Assembly: GCF_014654895.1 (NCBI RefSeq)
Contig: NZ_BNBE01000001.1
Location: 372,001-436,000, forward strand
Length of the DNA stretch: 64,000 bases
Source: Streptomyces filamentosus
GTDB lineage: Bacteria; Actinomycetota; Actinomycetes; Streptomycetales; Streptomycetaceae
Direction: 5' to 3'
The notes beneath the pieces were generated by a model that saw only the letters and a program-made list of their open reading frames with translations, searched no databases and was not told the DNA's origin. The translations under genes and the position numbers were made by a program. This document shows, one piece after another, positions 26,897 to 35,302 of this stretch (its first letter is position 1; every line of letters begins with the position of its first letter).

Positions 26897-27733
26897 GTGT
26901 CCGAGCGGATCGAAGCGGTGGAGCTGCGGGCCGCGCTGGTGCGGCTGCGGCGCGGCAGCGGGCTGCCCGTGGTCTTCGGCGGTCTGGTCCAGGACGGCGG
27001 CCGGCCGCTGCGGATCGCCGAGCTCCACGGGGCGGTCACCCCCGCGCTCCAGGGCCTCGTCATCTCCCCCGGCAACGGCCTGGGCGGAAAGTGCCTGTCG
27101 CTGGGCCGGCCGTGCGCGGTCACCGACTACCCGGTGGCCCGGCACATCACCCACGAGTACGACCTGCCGGTGTCGGCGGAGGGCCTGCGCTCGGTGATCG
27201 CGGTGCCGGTGGTCGTCCGGCGGCAGGTGCGCGGGGTGCTGTACGGGGCGCTGCGGGACGCGCTCCCCCTCGGCGAACGCGTCTTCGACGCGGCGGTGGC
27301 GGCGGCTCGGGACGTGGAGCAGGCGCTGGTGGTGCGGGACGAGGTGAGCCGCCTCGTGGAGCCGCCGGACGGCCCCGGCGCCGACCGCCCCGGCCCGTCG
27401 TGGGAGGAGGTGCGGTACGCCTACGGGGAGCTGCGCGCCCTCGCCCCGCAGGTGCTCGACCCGGAGCTGCGGGCCCGGCTCCTCGCCGTCTGCGGCCGCC
27501 TGGAGACGGCCGCGGGCAACCCGGCGCCCGCCGCCGGGGTGGCGCTCACCCCGCGCGAGACGGACGTCCTCGCGGCGGTCGCGTCCGGCGCGACGAACGC
27601 GGCGGCGGCCCAGCGGCTCGGGCTGCGCCCGGAGACGGTGAAGGGCTACCTGCGCTCGGCCATGCGGAAACTGGGCGCCCACACCCGCCTGGAGGCGGTG
27701 GTGGCGGCCCGGCGGGCGGGGGTGCTGCTGTAG
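26897..27733 (+). CDS. GAF-domain LuxR-family regulator
   Basis: 278 aa, GTG start with GAAGGAG. Residues about 20-150 form a GAF-like sensor ([20 protein letters not shown] ... [20 protein letters not shown]). The C-terminal 65 residues are a LuxR/GerE HTH ([20 protein letters not shown] ... [20 protein letters not shown]). Divergent from the two acyl-CoA synthetase genes; the proteins of this type next to such genes probably control them. GAF ligand unknown. Confidence 0.85.
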   Translation: MSERIEAVELRAALVRLRRGSGLPVVFGGLVQDGGRPLRIAELHGAVTPALQGLVISPGNGLGGKCLSLGRPCAVTDYPVARHITHEYDLPVSAEGLRSVIAVPVVVRRQVRGVLYGALRDALPLGERVFDAAVAAARDVEQALVVRDEVSRLVEPPDGPGADRPGPSWEEVRYAYGELRALAPQVLDPELRARLLAVCGRLETAAGNPAPAAGVALTPRETDVLAAVASGATNAAAAQRLGLRPETVKGYLRSAMRKLGAHTRLEAVVAARRAGVLL

Positions 27734-27744
27734 GGACAGGCGGC

Positions 27745-27820
27745 CGTACGGCGGCGGGTTCCGCCCGTACCCGTACGGCGGCGGGTTCCACCCGTACCCG
27801 TACGGCGACGGGGTCCCGCG
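27745..27820. repeat. 27-bp direct tandem repeat, 2.8 copies
   Basis: Unit starts CGTACGGCGGCGGGTTCC. Copies at 27745-27771, 27772-27798 (one mismatch) and partial 27799-27820. It lies in the gap between convergent 3' ends. Each unit contains GTACGG and CCGTAC arms, so the RNA can form alternative hairpins and may act as a bidirectional terminator. Confidence 0.75.
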
Positions 27821-28921
27821 CTACTCGCGGAAGACGAGGTCGTACGCGTCGCCCTCGGATGCGGTGAGGCGGAGCGTCCGCTCGGCCTCGTCCGTGAGGG
27901 CGGCGCGGTCGGCGCGCGTGAGCGGGGCGAAGGGCTCCACGGTGAGGAGGGTGCGCCCCTTGGTCTCCTCCAGGTGCCAGAGCCCGGCGAGCGTCCCGTC
28001 GAGGAGGAAGACGCGGTGGGCCTGGTTGACGGTCCAGGTGCGGCCCTTGTACGCGGCGGGGACGATCCGGGTGCGGTCGGCGTGCGAGAGCAGCAGGTTG
28101 TCGAACTCGGGCAGGAAGCGCGGCGGGGCGGGGACGTCCTCGTCGGGACGGGGCGCGTCGGGCAGGTCGAAGAGTTCGGTCCCCGACTCGTCCCGGAAGG
28201 AGAGCAGCCGGGGCCGCAGCCGCTCGAAGACGGGACGCAGGCGGGTGAGCCTGCACCAGGTCTGCGCGTCCTGGACGGAGGCGGGACCGAAGGCGGCGAG
28301 GTAGCGCAGGACGGTCTCCTCGATCCCGGCCGCCTCGGCGTCGGGCTCCCCGAGCCACACCCGGCTGGTGGTGAGCGCGACGCGGCCGCTGCGCCGCCAC
28401 AGTCCGCGCGGGGTGACCTGGACCAGCAGCAGCAGACAGCGGGCGGCGACGGTGAGGGCGAGCGGGTCGGCGTCGGGCCACTCCCGCAGCAGCCGGTCCC
28501 GCAGCTCCTTCGGCGTGCGGGGCCGTTCCTCGACGTACGCGGTGGCGAGGGCGGCCAGCCGGTCGCGGTCGACGCCGACGAGCCCCTTGCGGAAGATGCT
28601 CAGCTCCCGCTCGACGGCCCCCGCCTGGACGAGCCGGCGCAGCCCGACGGCGTCGCGGGCGGTGTGGGTGTGCACGGTCGACCGCAGGGAGACGGTCCGG
28701 ACGACGGCGCGGGACTCCATCAGCGCGGAGAGCTCCTCGGGCCGGAAGCCGTCGAGGCGGGCGGCGAGGGCGTAGTACGGCGGCTTGGTGTTCTGCCCCT
28801 GGAGCCCGACCAGGTGGCGGACGGCCTCTTCGGCTCCGAGCGGCGAACGCCGGAGGAGGAGCTGACGGGCGAGGGTGGCACGGCCCAGGGCGCGGCGCGA
28901 GACCGGGGGGAGGGAATCCAT
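27821..28921 (-). CDS. AlkZ/YcaQ-like winged-helix DNA glycosylase family protein
   Basis: 366 aa, HTH_42 (winged helix DNA-binding domain-containing) family. Near residue 40 it reads HLVGLQGQNTKPPYYALAARL: the QxQ spacing corresponds to the catalytic QΦQ motif of AlkZ-type glycosylases (YcaQ has QΦD). LRSTVHTHTARD and the C-terminal RVFLLDGTLAGLWHLEE are also family hallmarks. AlkZ excises azinomycin-damaged bases; relatives repair bulky or crosslinked adducts. Activity of this member is inferred. Monocistronic. Confidence 0.78.
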   Translation of the reverse strand: MDSLPPVSRRALGRATLARQLLLRRSPLGAEEAVRHLVGLQGQNTKPPYYALAARLDGFRPEELSALMESRAVVRTVSLRSTVHTHTARDAVGLRRLVQAGAVERELSIFRKGLVGVDRDRLAALATAYVEERPRTPKELRDRLLREWPDADPLALTVAARCLLLLVQVTPRGLWRRSGRVALTTSRVWLGEPDAEAAGIEETVLRYLAAFGPASVQDAQTWCRLTRLRPVFERLRPRLLSFRDESGTELFDLPDAPRPDEDVPAPPRFLPEFDNLLLSHADRTRIVPAAYKGRTWTVNQAHRVFLLDGTLAGLWHLEETKGRTLLTVEPFAPLTRADRAALTDEAERTLRLTASEGDAYDLVFRE

Positions 28922-29025
28922 GCGGGAACGCTACGAGCCATAGAGGACAGAACCTGTCCGCGATGACCGGAACCCCTTCACGTCTTCAAGGTTTTCCTCC
29001 CATATATCCTGATCATCCCCTTGCC

Positions 29026-29121
29026 GGGATCCGGAAGGAACGGGCCGGACCCTGGGCCGGGTCCGGAGAAACCAGCCGGATCCCACCCCCGGGGGTCCGG
29101 CAGGAACGGGCCGGATCCCCC
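29026..29121 (+). promoter_or_regulatory. Structured 5' leader of corA with two similar hairpins
   Basis: Two hairpins share an AGGAACGG loop. The first has GGGATCCGG (29026-29034) pairing CCGGACCC (29045-29052). The second has GGGGGTCCGGC (29091-29101) pairing GCCGGATCCCCC (29110-29121). Each has a single bulge. An alternative stem CCGGACCC/GGGTCCGG (29045-29052 with 29058-29065 region) competes with the first. Could be a regulatory leader; it does not match an M-box that I can recognise. Confidence 0.4.
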
Positions 29122-29145
29122 AGAGCAGCCGACGGAGGTACGCCC

Positions 29146-30258
29146 GTGTCCGACCGCCGCCCCCGCGCGGCCCGGCGCCGCAGCCCGGAGCCGCCGCCCG
29201 CCGCCGCCTCCCCGGGGCCCGCCGCCGGGCCCGAGAGCCCGAGCGTGGTCCAGGCGACCCTGTACCGCGACGGCCGGAGGGTCGCGTCACCGGCGACGCT
29301 GGCGGAGACGTACCGGCAGCTGCGCGAACACCCGGACGGCATGGCCTGGATCGGCCTGCACCGCCCGACAGAGCAGGAACTCCACTCCCTGGCAGCCGAG
29401 TTCGACCTCCACGAACTCGCCGTCGAGGACGCCCTGGAGGCCCACCAGCGCCCCAAGCTGGAACGGTACGGCGACACCCTCTTCGTCGTGCTGCGCGCGG
29501 CCCGCTACCTGGACGCCCAGGAGGAGGTCGACTTCGGCGAACTCCACGTCTTCGTGGGCCCCGACTTCCTCATCACCGTCCGCCACGGCGCCGCCCCCGA
29601 CCTCTCGGCCGTCCGCCACCGCATGGAGGAGAACCCCGCCCTCCTCTCCCTGGGCCCCGAGGCCGTCCTCTACGCCATCCTGGACGCGGTCGTCGACGGC
29701 TACGCCCCGGTCGTCGCCGGCGTCCAGAACGACGTCGACGAGATCGAGACCGAGGTCTTCGGCGGCGACCCCGCCGTCTCCCGCCGCATCTACGAACTCT
29801 CCCGCGAAATGGTCGAGTTCCAGCGCGCCACCCGCCCCCTCGTCGGCATGCTCCACGCCCTCATGGCCGGCTTCGCCAAATACGGCACCGACGAGGAACT
29901 CCAGCGCTACCTCCGCGACGTCGCCGACCACGTCACCCACACCAGCGAACGCGTCGACGGCTTCCGCCAGGCCCTCACCGAGATCCTCACCGTCAACGCC
30001 ACCCTCGTCACCCAGCAACAGAACGCGGAGATGCGGGCGTTGGCCGAGGCGGGCTTCGAACAGAACGAGGAGATCAAGAAGATCTCCTCGTGGGCCGCCA
30101 TCCTGTTCGCCCCCACGCTGGTGGGAACGATCTACGGCATGAACTTCGACCACATGCCGGAGCTGCACTGGGCGGGCGGGTACCCGTTCGCGGTGGTGCT
30201 GATGGCGGTGGTCTGCACGAGCCTGTACGTGGTGTTCAAGAAGAAGGACTGGCTGTAG
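29146..30258 (+). CDS. corA: CorA-family magnesium/divalent cation channel
   Basis: 370 aa. The pore signature YGMNF (GMN about 331-333) lies between the two C-terminal membrane helices (ISSWAAILFAPTLVGTIYGM; YPFAVVLMAVVCTSLYVV). A large acidic cytoplasmic N-domain ends in the long stalk helix. The C-terminus KKKDWL is typical of CorA. Start GTG with GGAGG at good spacing. The first 35 residues are Pro/Arg-rich and probably disordered. Followed by an intrinsic terminator. Confidence 0.93.
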   Translation: MSDRRPRAARRRSPEPPPAAASPGPAAGPESPSVVQATLYRDGRRVASPATLAETYRQLREHPDGMAWIGLHRPTEQELHSLAAEFDLHELAVEDALEAHQRPKLERYGDTLFVVLRAARYLDAQEEVDFGELHVFVGPDFLITVRHGAAPDLSAVRHRMEENPALLSLGPEAVLYAILDAVVDGYAPVVAGVQNDVDEIETEVFGGDPAVSRRIYELSREMVEFQRATRPLVGMLHALMAGFAKYGTDEELQRYLRDVADHVTHTSERVDGFRQALTEILTVNATLVTQQQNAEMRALAEAGFEQNEEIKKISSWAAILFAPTLVGTIYGMNFDHMPELHWAGGYPFAVVLMAVVCTSLYVVFKKKDWL

Positions 30259-30277
30259 CCGCCCACCCCGAAACCTT

Positions 30278-30300
30278 GATCCGCTCACGGTGAGCGGATC
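30278..30300 (+). terminator. corA terminator
   Basis: Near-perfect palindrome GATCCGCTCAC-G-GTGAGCGGATC; forms an 8-9 bp stem with a small loop about 20 nt after the stop. Confidence 0.6.
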
Positions 30301-30331
30301 TCCGCGCCCTCCTCCGGGGGGTTCCGGGCCC

Positions 30332-31270
30332 CTACCGCCGCGTCCGGACGCGCAGGGCTTCGGTGGACCAGTCGAGCACTCGCGCCAGGCTCTCCGGAGC
30401 GGGCCAGCCGTTGATGACCGCGAGCAGCCGGAAGTACCGGTCCCTGCGCGGGTCGTTCACGCTCTCCAGCCGGAGCAGCAGCCGGCGGCGGAGCTCGGCG
30501 TCGTCAGGACGTCCGCAGATGTGCGCGTAACGATCCGCGAACGCGGCGACGATCGGATCGGCCTGGGGGGAGGCCGGGTCGACGCCCGCCGCCAGGGCCG
30601 GGGCGGCCAGGTCGCGGACGACCGCGGCGAAGTCGCGGCGCGGGCCCGTGGTGTCGCCCTCCGCCCGTTCGGCCGCCAGGTCCTCGGCCATGCGTCGCAT
30701 GCCGGCGCGGAAGTCCGGGTCCAGGGCCAGTTCGGCCCACTCCACCCACGCTCGGGCCTGCTCCGCCTCGGGAGCGTCCGGCAGTTCGGGAGTCATCGTG
30801 CGCCTGACCCCAGCGAACGCGGGGTCGGCGCCGAGGCCGCCGAAGACGGTGTCGAGGAAATCGCCGATGAGGTCCCGGCGTTCGTCCTCGGAAAGCTGGG
30901 CGAGCTGGTGCATGAGTTCGGTCTCCTCGGGAGTGAGTCCACGCTCGGCCACGACCGTCAGCACCGCGTGGCGCAGACGCAGGATGCGGATCTGCGCCGC
31001 GAGCGCCTCGGCATGCGCCGCGGCGACCTCGGGGAGCGAGAGCTCCCGGTCGACGATCCTGCGGATCGTGGGGAGGTCCAGCCCCAGCGTCCGCAGGGTC
31101 CGCACGAGGTCCAGGCGCGCGGCGGCACCGGTGTCGTACAAGCGGTAGCCGGCCGGGCTGCGGTCCGTCGGCGTCACGATTCCGCGGTCGGAGTAGAACC
31201 GGATGGTCTTGACCGTGAGACCGGTCCGCCGAGCCAGCTCGCCGATCGGGTAAAGCGTGTCGCCGTCCAT
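30332..31270 (-). CDS. MerR-family regulator
   Basis: 312 aa. N-terminal MerR HTH (YPIGELARRTGLTVKTIRFYSDRGIVTPTDRSPAGYRLYD), then the dimerisation helix and a 190-residue helical effector domain (EETELMHQLAQLSEDERRDL). No metal-binding cysteines of the CueR/ZntR kind, so a small organic ligand is more likely. Divergent from the His-rich protein gene; whether it controls that gene is unclear because a copper-type palindrome lies closer to it. Confidence 0.87.
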   Translation of the reverse strand: MDGDTLYPIGELARRTGLTVKTIRFYSDRGIVTPTDRSPAGYRLYDTGAAARLDLVRTLRTLGLDLPTIRRIVDRELSLPEVAAAHAEALAAQIRILRLRHAVLTVVAERGLTPEETELMHQLAQLSEDERRDLIGDFLDTVFGGLGADPAFAGVRRTMTPELPDAPEAEQARAWVEWAELALDPDFRAGMRRMAEDLAAERAEGDTTGPRRDFAAVVRDLAAPALAAGVDPASPQADPIVAAFADRYAHICGRPDDAELRRRLLLRLESVNDPRRDRYFRLLAVINGWPAPESLARVLDWSTEALRVRTRR

Positions 31271-31391
31271 GCCCCCACCTTGCCGTCTCCCCCTACAGGA
31301 GACTCAAGCCCCCTCGCCCCCCCGGCGATCGCCCCCCCCGCCCCCGCAGTCCGGAGGTGCGGGGCGCGCGGAGTTTCCTCCCCTTCTCGGA

Positions 31392-31408
31392 ATACCCCCA
31401 GGGGGTAT
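31392..31408. promoter_or_regulatory. CsoR-type palindrome upstream of the His-rich protein gene
   Basis: ATACCCCC-A-GGGGGTAT, a perfect 17-bp palindrome followed by ATAT. This is the form of operators bound by CsoR/RcnR-family copper repressors in actinobacteria (TACCCC...GGGGTA). It lies 66 nt upstream of the ATG at 31475. No csoR gene in the window. Confidence 0.65.
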
Positions 31409-31474
31409 ATGGTTGTGATCATCGTCCAGCGCGGACGAGACACCGCAGCGACTTTCATCCTGGGGAGACACGCC

Positions 31475-32371
31475 ATGCAGAACCACACCGGTCACGGCAG
31501 CCACGACAACCACACCATCCACGCCGACCACGACGCGCATGGCGCCCACGCCGGTCACGGTGGCCACACCGGTCACGGTGGCGGGCGGCCCGGTGGGCTG
31601 TCGGTCTCCGAGGGCGGGTACACGCTCGAGGTCGACTCCCCGGTCCTCGCCGCGGGGGCGCGGCAGCACGTCGGGTTCCGGGTGACCGGGCCGGACGGGC
31701 GGCCGGTGACGGACTTCGTCGCCGAGCACGAGAAGGAGCTGCACTTCATCGCCGTACGGCGGGACACGGCCGGGTTCCAGCACGTGCACCCGGTGCGGGA
31801 CGAGAAGGGCGACTGGAGCACCGAGCTGGACCTGGAGCCCGGGGACTGGCGGTTCTTCACCGACATCCACCCGGCCGGTCACGACGGGACCCTGACGCTG
31901 GGGATCGACGTCGCGGTCGCCGGACCGTACGCCCCCCGGCCGCTCCCCGAGGCCGCCCGCACCGCGCGGATCGGCGAGTACGGCGTCACCCTCGACGGCG
32001 TCCTGGTGCCCGGCGAGGCGAGCGAGCTGACCCTCACCGTCAGCCGGAACGACCGGCCCGTCACCGACCTGGAGCCCTACCTGGCCGCCTACGGGCACCT
32101 CGTGGCCCTGCGCGTCGGCGACCTGGGCTATCTCCACGTCCACCCGGAGGGCCACCCCGGCGACGGCGTCACCGCGCCCGGGCCCGGCATCAGCTTCATG
32201 GCGGTCGCGCCCACGGCCGGCACCTACCGCCTCTACCTGGACTTCCAGCACGACGGCGTCGTCCGCACCGCCGAGTTCACGGTGCGCACCGCCGAGGCGG
32301 CGCCCGCCCCCGCGCCCGCGCACGGCGACCACCACCAGGGGCACGGCCACGGGCACCACGGCCACCACTGA
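31475..32371 (+). CDS. Histidine-rich metal-binding protein
   Basis: 298 aa. Both ends are His-rich: HTGHGSHDNHTIHADHD-type repeats over residues 4-34, and a tail ending HGDHHQGHGHGHHGHH. The middle forms two Ig-like beta-sandwich parts with FIAVRRDTAGFQHVHPV and DLGYLHVHPEGH, where HxH pairs could bind metal. No signal peptide or membrane helix, so probably cytoplasmic. Start ATG follows TGGGGAG. The CsoR-type palindrome upstream suggests copper induction; copper storage or chaperoning is inferred. Next gene downstream is an MFS transporter. Confidence 0.75.
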   Translation: MQNHTGHGSHDNHTIHADHDAHGAHAGHGGHTGHGGGRPGGLSVSEGGYTLEVDSPVLAAGARQHVGFRVTGPDGRPVTDFVAEHEKELHFIAVRRDTAGFQHVHPVRDEKGDWSTELDLEPGDWRFFTDIHPAGHDGTLTLGIDVAVAGPYAPRPLPEAARTARIGEYGVTLDGVLVPGEASELTLTVSRNDRPVTDLEPYLAAYGHLVALRVGDLGYLHVHPEGHPGDGVTAPGPGISFMAVAPTAGTYRLYLDFQHDGVVRTAEFTVRTAEAAPAPAPAHGDHHQGHGHGHHGHH

Positions 32372-32476
32372 TCCGTCCGGAAGAGAGCACGGGACACGAG
32401 ACACGAGCACACGGGAAACACGAGGAGCGTCATGAGCTGTCCGGTCCGGTCCGCACCCGAATCCCCCGCCTGTACG

Positions 32477-32514
32477 GGCGGGGCGCGGCCCCCGCCACGG
32501 GGCCGCGCCCCGCC
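32477..32514 (+). terminator. Strong hairpin between His-rich protein and MFS genes
   Basis: Perfect 16-bp stem GGCGGGGCGCGGCCCC (32477-32492) / GGGGCCGCGCCCCGCC (32499-32514), loop CGCCAC. Either a terminator or a structured leader 24 nt before the MFS start. Confidence 0.6.
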
Positions 32515-32538
32515 GCATGGACACGGAAGGAAACCGCC

Positions 32539-33801
32539 ATGCGACTGTTCGGCATCCGCGACTACCGCCGGCTGTTCGGCGCCCAGGTCATCGCCCTGTT
32601 CGGGACCGGGCTGACCACGGTGGCCCTCGGCCTCCTCGCCTACGACCTCGCCGGTCCGCGCGCCGGCGCGGTGCTCGGTACGGCCCTGACCGTCAAGATG
32701 GTCATGTACGTGGCCATCGCGCCCCTGGCCGCCGCGTACATCGACCGGCTCCCCCGCAGGACCTTCCTCTTCCTCCTCGACGCGGTCCGCGGCGCGGTGG
32801 TCCTGGCCCTGCCCCTGGTCAGCGAGGTCTGGCACGTCTATCTGCTGATCGGTCTGCTCCAGGCCGCCTCCGCGGCCTTCACCCCGACGTTCCAGGCCGT
32901 CATCCCCGACATCGTCACCGACGAGGCCGACTACACGCGCGCCCTGTCCGCCTCCCAGGTCGCCTCCACCATGGAGAGCCTGCTCAGCCCGGTGCTCGCG
33001 GCGGTCGCCCTGACGTTCCTGAGCTTCGACCGGCTGTTCCTGGGCACCTCCGCCGGATTCCTCGTCTCCGCCGCGCTCGTCCTGTCGACCCGCATCCCCG
33101 ACGCCCGCCCCGGCGGCCGGACCGGGGCGTGGGAGAAGACGGCGGCCGGGATCAGGACGTTCTTCGGGACGCCCCGGCTGCGCGGCGTCATGGCGCTCAA
33201 CCTCGTGGTGGCGGCAGCCGGTTCGATCGTCGTCGTCAACACCGTGAACCACGTCCGGGACGTGCTCGGCGGCACGCGGTCGGACGTCGCCTGGATGCTC
33301 GCCGCCTCCGGCACCGGCACCCTCCTGACCGCCCTCGTCCTGCCCCGCGTCCTCGACCGGGCCGCCGCCCGCACCGTCATGACGACCGGCGCCGGGGTCC
33401 TCGCCGGCGGCACGGTCGCCGCCGCCGCGCTCGCCGCGACCGGTCTCCTCACCTGGACCGCCACGGCCCTCGTCTGGAGCGCGATCGGCGTCGGGACCGC
33501 CCTGGTCATCACCCCGACCGGCAAGGTCCTGCGCGCCTCCGTCGCCCGGAACGCGATCCCCCAGGCGTTCGCCGCCCAGTTCGCCCTGTCGCACCTGGCC
33601 TGGCTGGTCACCTACCCCGTCGCCGGCCGGCTCGGCACCACCGCCGGCTTCCCCCTCACCTGGTCCGTCCTCGCCGCCCTCGCCCTGACGGGAACGGCCG
33701 CCGCCCTCCTCCTGTGGCCGCGCCACGACGGCCGGCCGACCCCGACCGCCCTCACCGCCCCCGCCCGCACGGACCGTTCCGCCCTGACCGAGGCGGCGTG
33801 A
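32539..33801 (+). CDS. MFS transporter (DHA3-type)
   Basis: 420 aa with 12 predicted helices; N-terminus RLFGIRDYRRLFGAQVIALFGTGLTTVAL is typical of the DHA3 (macrolide-efflux-like) group, with loop motif YIDRLPRRTFLFLLDAVRG. Start ATG has GGAAGGAAA upstream. Possibly in one transcript with the His-rich protein if the hairpin is read through; then copper or a copper complex could be the substrate, but this is speculative. Drug or metabolite export is the family default. Confidence 0.82.
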   Translation: MRLFGIRDYRRLFGAQVIALFGTGLTTVALGLLAYDLAGPRAGAVLGTALTVKMVMYVAIAPLAAAYIDRLPRRTFLFLLDAVRGAVVLALPLVSEVWHVYLLIGLLQAASAAFTPTFQAVIPDIVTDEADYTRALSASQVASTMESLLSPVLAAVALTFLSFDRLFLGTSAGFLVSAALVLSTRIPDARPGGRTGAWEKTAAGIRTFFGTPRLRGVMALNLVVAAAGSIVVVNTVNHVRDVLGGTRSDVAWMLAASGTGTLLTALVLPRVLDRAAARTVMTTGAGVLAGGTVAAAALAATGLLTWTATALVWSAIGVGTALVITPTGKVLRASVARNAIPQAFAAQFALSHLAWLVTYPVAGRLGTTAGFPLTWSVLAALALTGTAAALLLWPRHDGRPTPTALTAPARTDRSALTEAA

Positions 33802-33839
33802 AGGACGGTCCGGCCGGCAGCCCTCCCTCGCGCGGCGGG

Positions 33840-34382
33840 TCAGCGTCCGAGTGCCACGGCCGGGAAGGCCGCCGTGACCGCCGGGAGCAGCATGACGACG
33901 GCGTACCGCACGCAGCGGTTCTTGGCCCGGGCGATCCTGCTGGTCTCCCTGAGCGCGCGGAGCAGCCGGGGCCGGGGGTCGGAGCCGTCCCTCCCCAGCC
34001 CGGCCGCCAGATCGGCGCGCTTCTCCGCACGCACCACGTCCTCGTAGTACGCGAGGAGGTCCTGTCTCCCCCCCGCCCTCGCCCCGTGACGCGGGGTGAG
34101 GGCGAGGAGCAGAAGCCCCAGCGCCCCGGTCGTGGCGGCGGCGGCCGCCCACCACAAGGGGAGGGCCCACGAGTCGCCCAGGGGGCGCCGTAAGAGAAGA
34201 AGCCCGAAGAGCGTTCCCCCGGTGGCCAGGAGAACGGCCGCCTTGCCGTCGGCCCGGCCGATCTCCAGGTGGTTCTGCGCGATGAGTTCCCGCGACAGAG
34301 CGGCCACGTGGTCCTCGTCCGGGACAGGACGGCCGGAGCCGTTCCTCCAACGGGCCGGGCGGGGCGGGAGGACTCCCCTCAC
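33840..34382 (-). CDS. Pycsar effector-type membrane protein (PycTM, DUF5706)
   Basis: 180 aa, GTG start overlapping the upstream stop (GTGA). Layout fits the Pycsar effector family: N-terminal helix IAQNHLEIGRADGKAAVLLA leading into membrane helix 1, helix 2 at about 77-97, a cytoplasmic linker, then LRETSRIARAKNRCVRYAV and a third membrane helix at about 160-178. In Pycsar anti-phage systems such proteins disrupt the membrane when a cognate cyclase makes cCMP or cUMP. Last gene of a four-gene operon that starts with a class III cyclase. Family call from pattern; toxicity is inferred. Confidence 0.8.
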   Translation of the reverse strand: MRGVLPPRPARWRNGSGRPVPDEDHVAALSRELIAQNHLEIGRADGKAAVLLATGGTLFGLLLLRRPLGDSWALPLWWAAAAATTGALGLLLLALTPRHGARAGGRQDLLAYYEDVVRAEKRADLAAGLGRDGSDPRPRLLRALRETSRIARAKNRCVRYAVVMLLPAVTAAFPAVALGR

Positions 34383-35302
34383 GGCGTCCCCCTGTGGAAG
34401 CCGTTCATGCCGCCGCGGGGTGCGTCCGCTTCGCCGATCCTGCGCAGGACCTCATCGCCCTGGGGCACGCCGACTTCGCTGAGCAGGCGGGCCAGGTTCA
34501 CCCCGACGAAGCCCCGGTCCCTTTTCGACAGGCCCTGGAGGGTCGCGGCCAGCGTCCGCTCCCACCCGTCCCGGTCGGTGAGCAGTTCGTCGTGCGCAAC
34601 CGTCCAGTCGAGCACTTCCCTGGCCTGGTCGGGATGGTGGAGGAGCCAGAGCGCCGCCAGACCGACCGGCCCGCCGGTAATCACCTCGCGGTAGAAGCGG
34701 TACGCCTCTTGGTGGGCCTCGCCGAAGCCCGGCGGGAGGAGGAGTTCGGCCGGGTGGCTCGGAGCCGGCAGGAGGCCGGCCGGGGGGTCCAGGAACCAGT
34801 AGGCCAGGCCCGCCCCGCCGATGTTCCGCGGGTGTCCGGGGGGCTCGACCTGAGCGGTCCCGTACAGAGTCGGCGGCTGCCGAAGGGGATCCGGCCCCTC
34901 CGGCAGTCCGGCGGTTCCGCGGATGTCCTGGACGATCAGCCGGCCGGCGGTGGCCTCGGTGAGGCCGCTGCGCGCCGCGGCCACCGGGTTGCTGACGTTC
35001 CAGGCGACTTCGTAGCGTGCTCGCGCGGGCGTCGGCGTCGCGGAGCCCCGGCGCGGCACCTCCACCACGATCCGGCGTTCCGTCAGCGAGACCCACCCCA
35101 TCGAGTCGAACTCCCGCCGGAACACCGCCCCGATCGACGGCCGTGGGTATCCCCAGATGTCTCTGCCGCGGGGCAGTTCGACGCGGTCCTCCCCCTGGCC
35201 CGAGAGGAGGACGAGCGCGCGGTCCTCGGACGGCGCGAATCGCTGCCGCAGCAGTTGCCGGACCGGTGAGGGCCCTGCCGGTACGAACAGTGGCTTGCTC
35301 AT
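34379..35302 (-). CDS. Uncharacterised 307-aa protein of the cyclase/effector operon
   Basis: ATG start overlaps the upstream stop (ATGA). No signal peptide or membrane helix. The first 150 residues look beta-rich: REFDSMGWVSLTERRIVVEV and YEVAWNVSNPVAAARSGLTE recall the strand-rich part of SPFH/band-7 domains (xxVxDPxxAVRxGxxD), but I cannot be sure. The last 120 residues are helical (GLAALWLLHHPDQAREVLDW). No catalytic motif recognised. Being wedged between a STAND-like gene and the effector gene with 4-nt overlaps on both sides, it must act with them; adaptor or inhibitor is a guess. Confidence 0.6.
   Translation of the reverse strand: MSKPLFVPAGPSPVRQLLRQRFAPSEDRALVLLSGQGEDRVELPRGRDIWGYPRPSIGAVFRREFDSMGWVSLTERRIVVEVPRRGSATPTPARARYEVAWNVSNPVAAARSGLTEATAGRLIVQDIRGTAGLPEGPDPLRQPPTLYGTAQVEPPGHPRNIGGAGLAYWFLDPPAGLLPAPSHPAELLLPPGFGEAHQEAYRFYREVITGGPVGLAALWLLHHPDQAREVLDWTVAHDELLTDRDGWERTLAATLQGLSKRDRGFVGVNLARLLSEVGVPQGDEVLRRIGEADAPRGGMNGFHRGTP

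Noticed and set aside
27745..27820. Possible CRISPR array
   Set aside because: Units are contiguous with no unique spacers. The same holds for 43060-43149.
29026..29145. M-box magnesium riboswitch upstream of corA
   Set aside because: No recognisable M-box core; only two local hairpins. Kept as an uncharacterised leader instead.
32432..32614. 60-codon ORF before the MFS gene, with a fair ribosome site
   Set aside because: It runs through the strong hairpin at 32477-32514 and overlaps the MFS start; Pro/Arg/Ser composition looks like frame noise.
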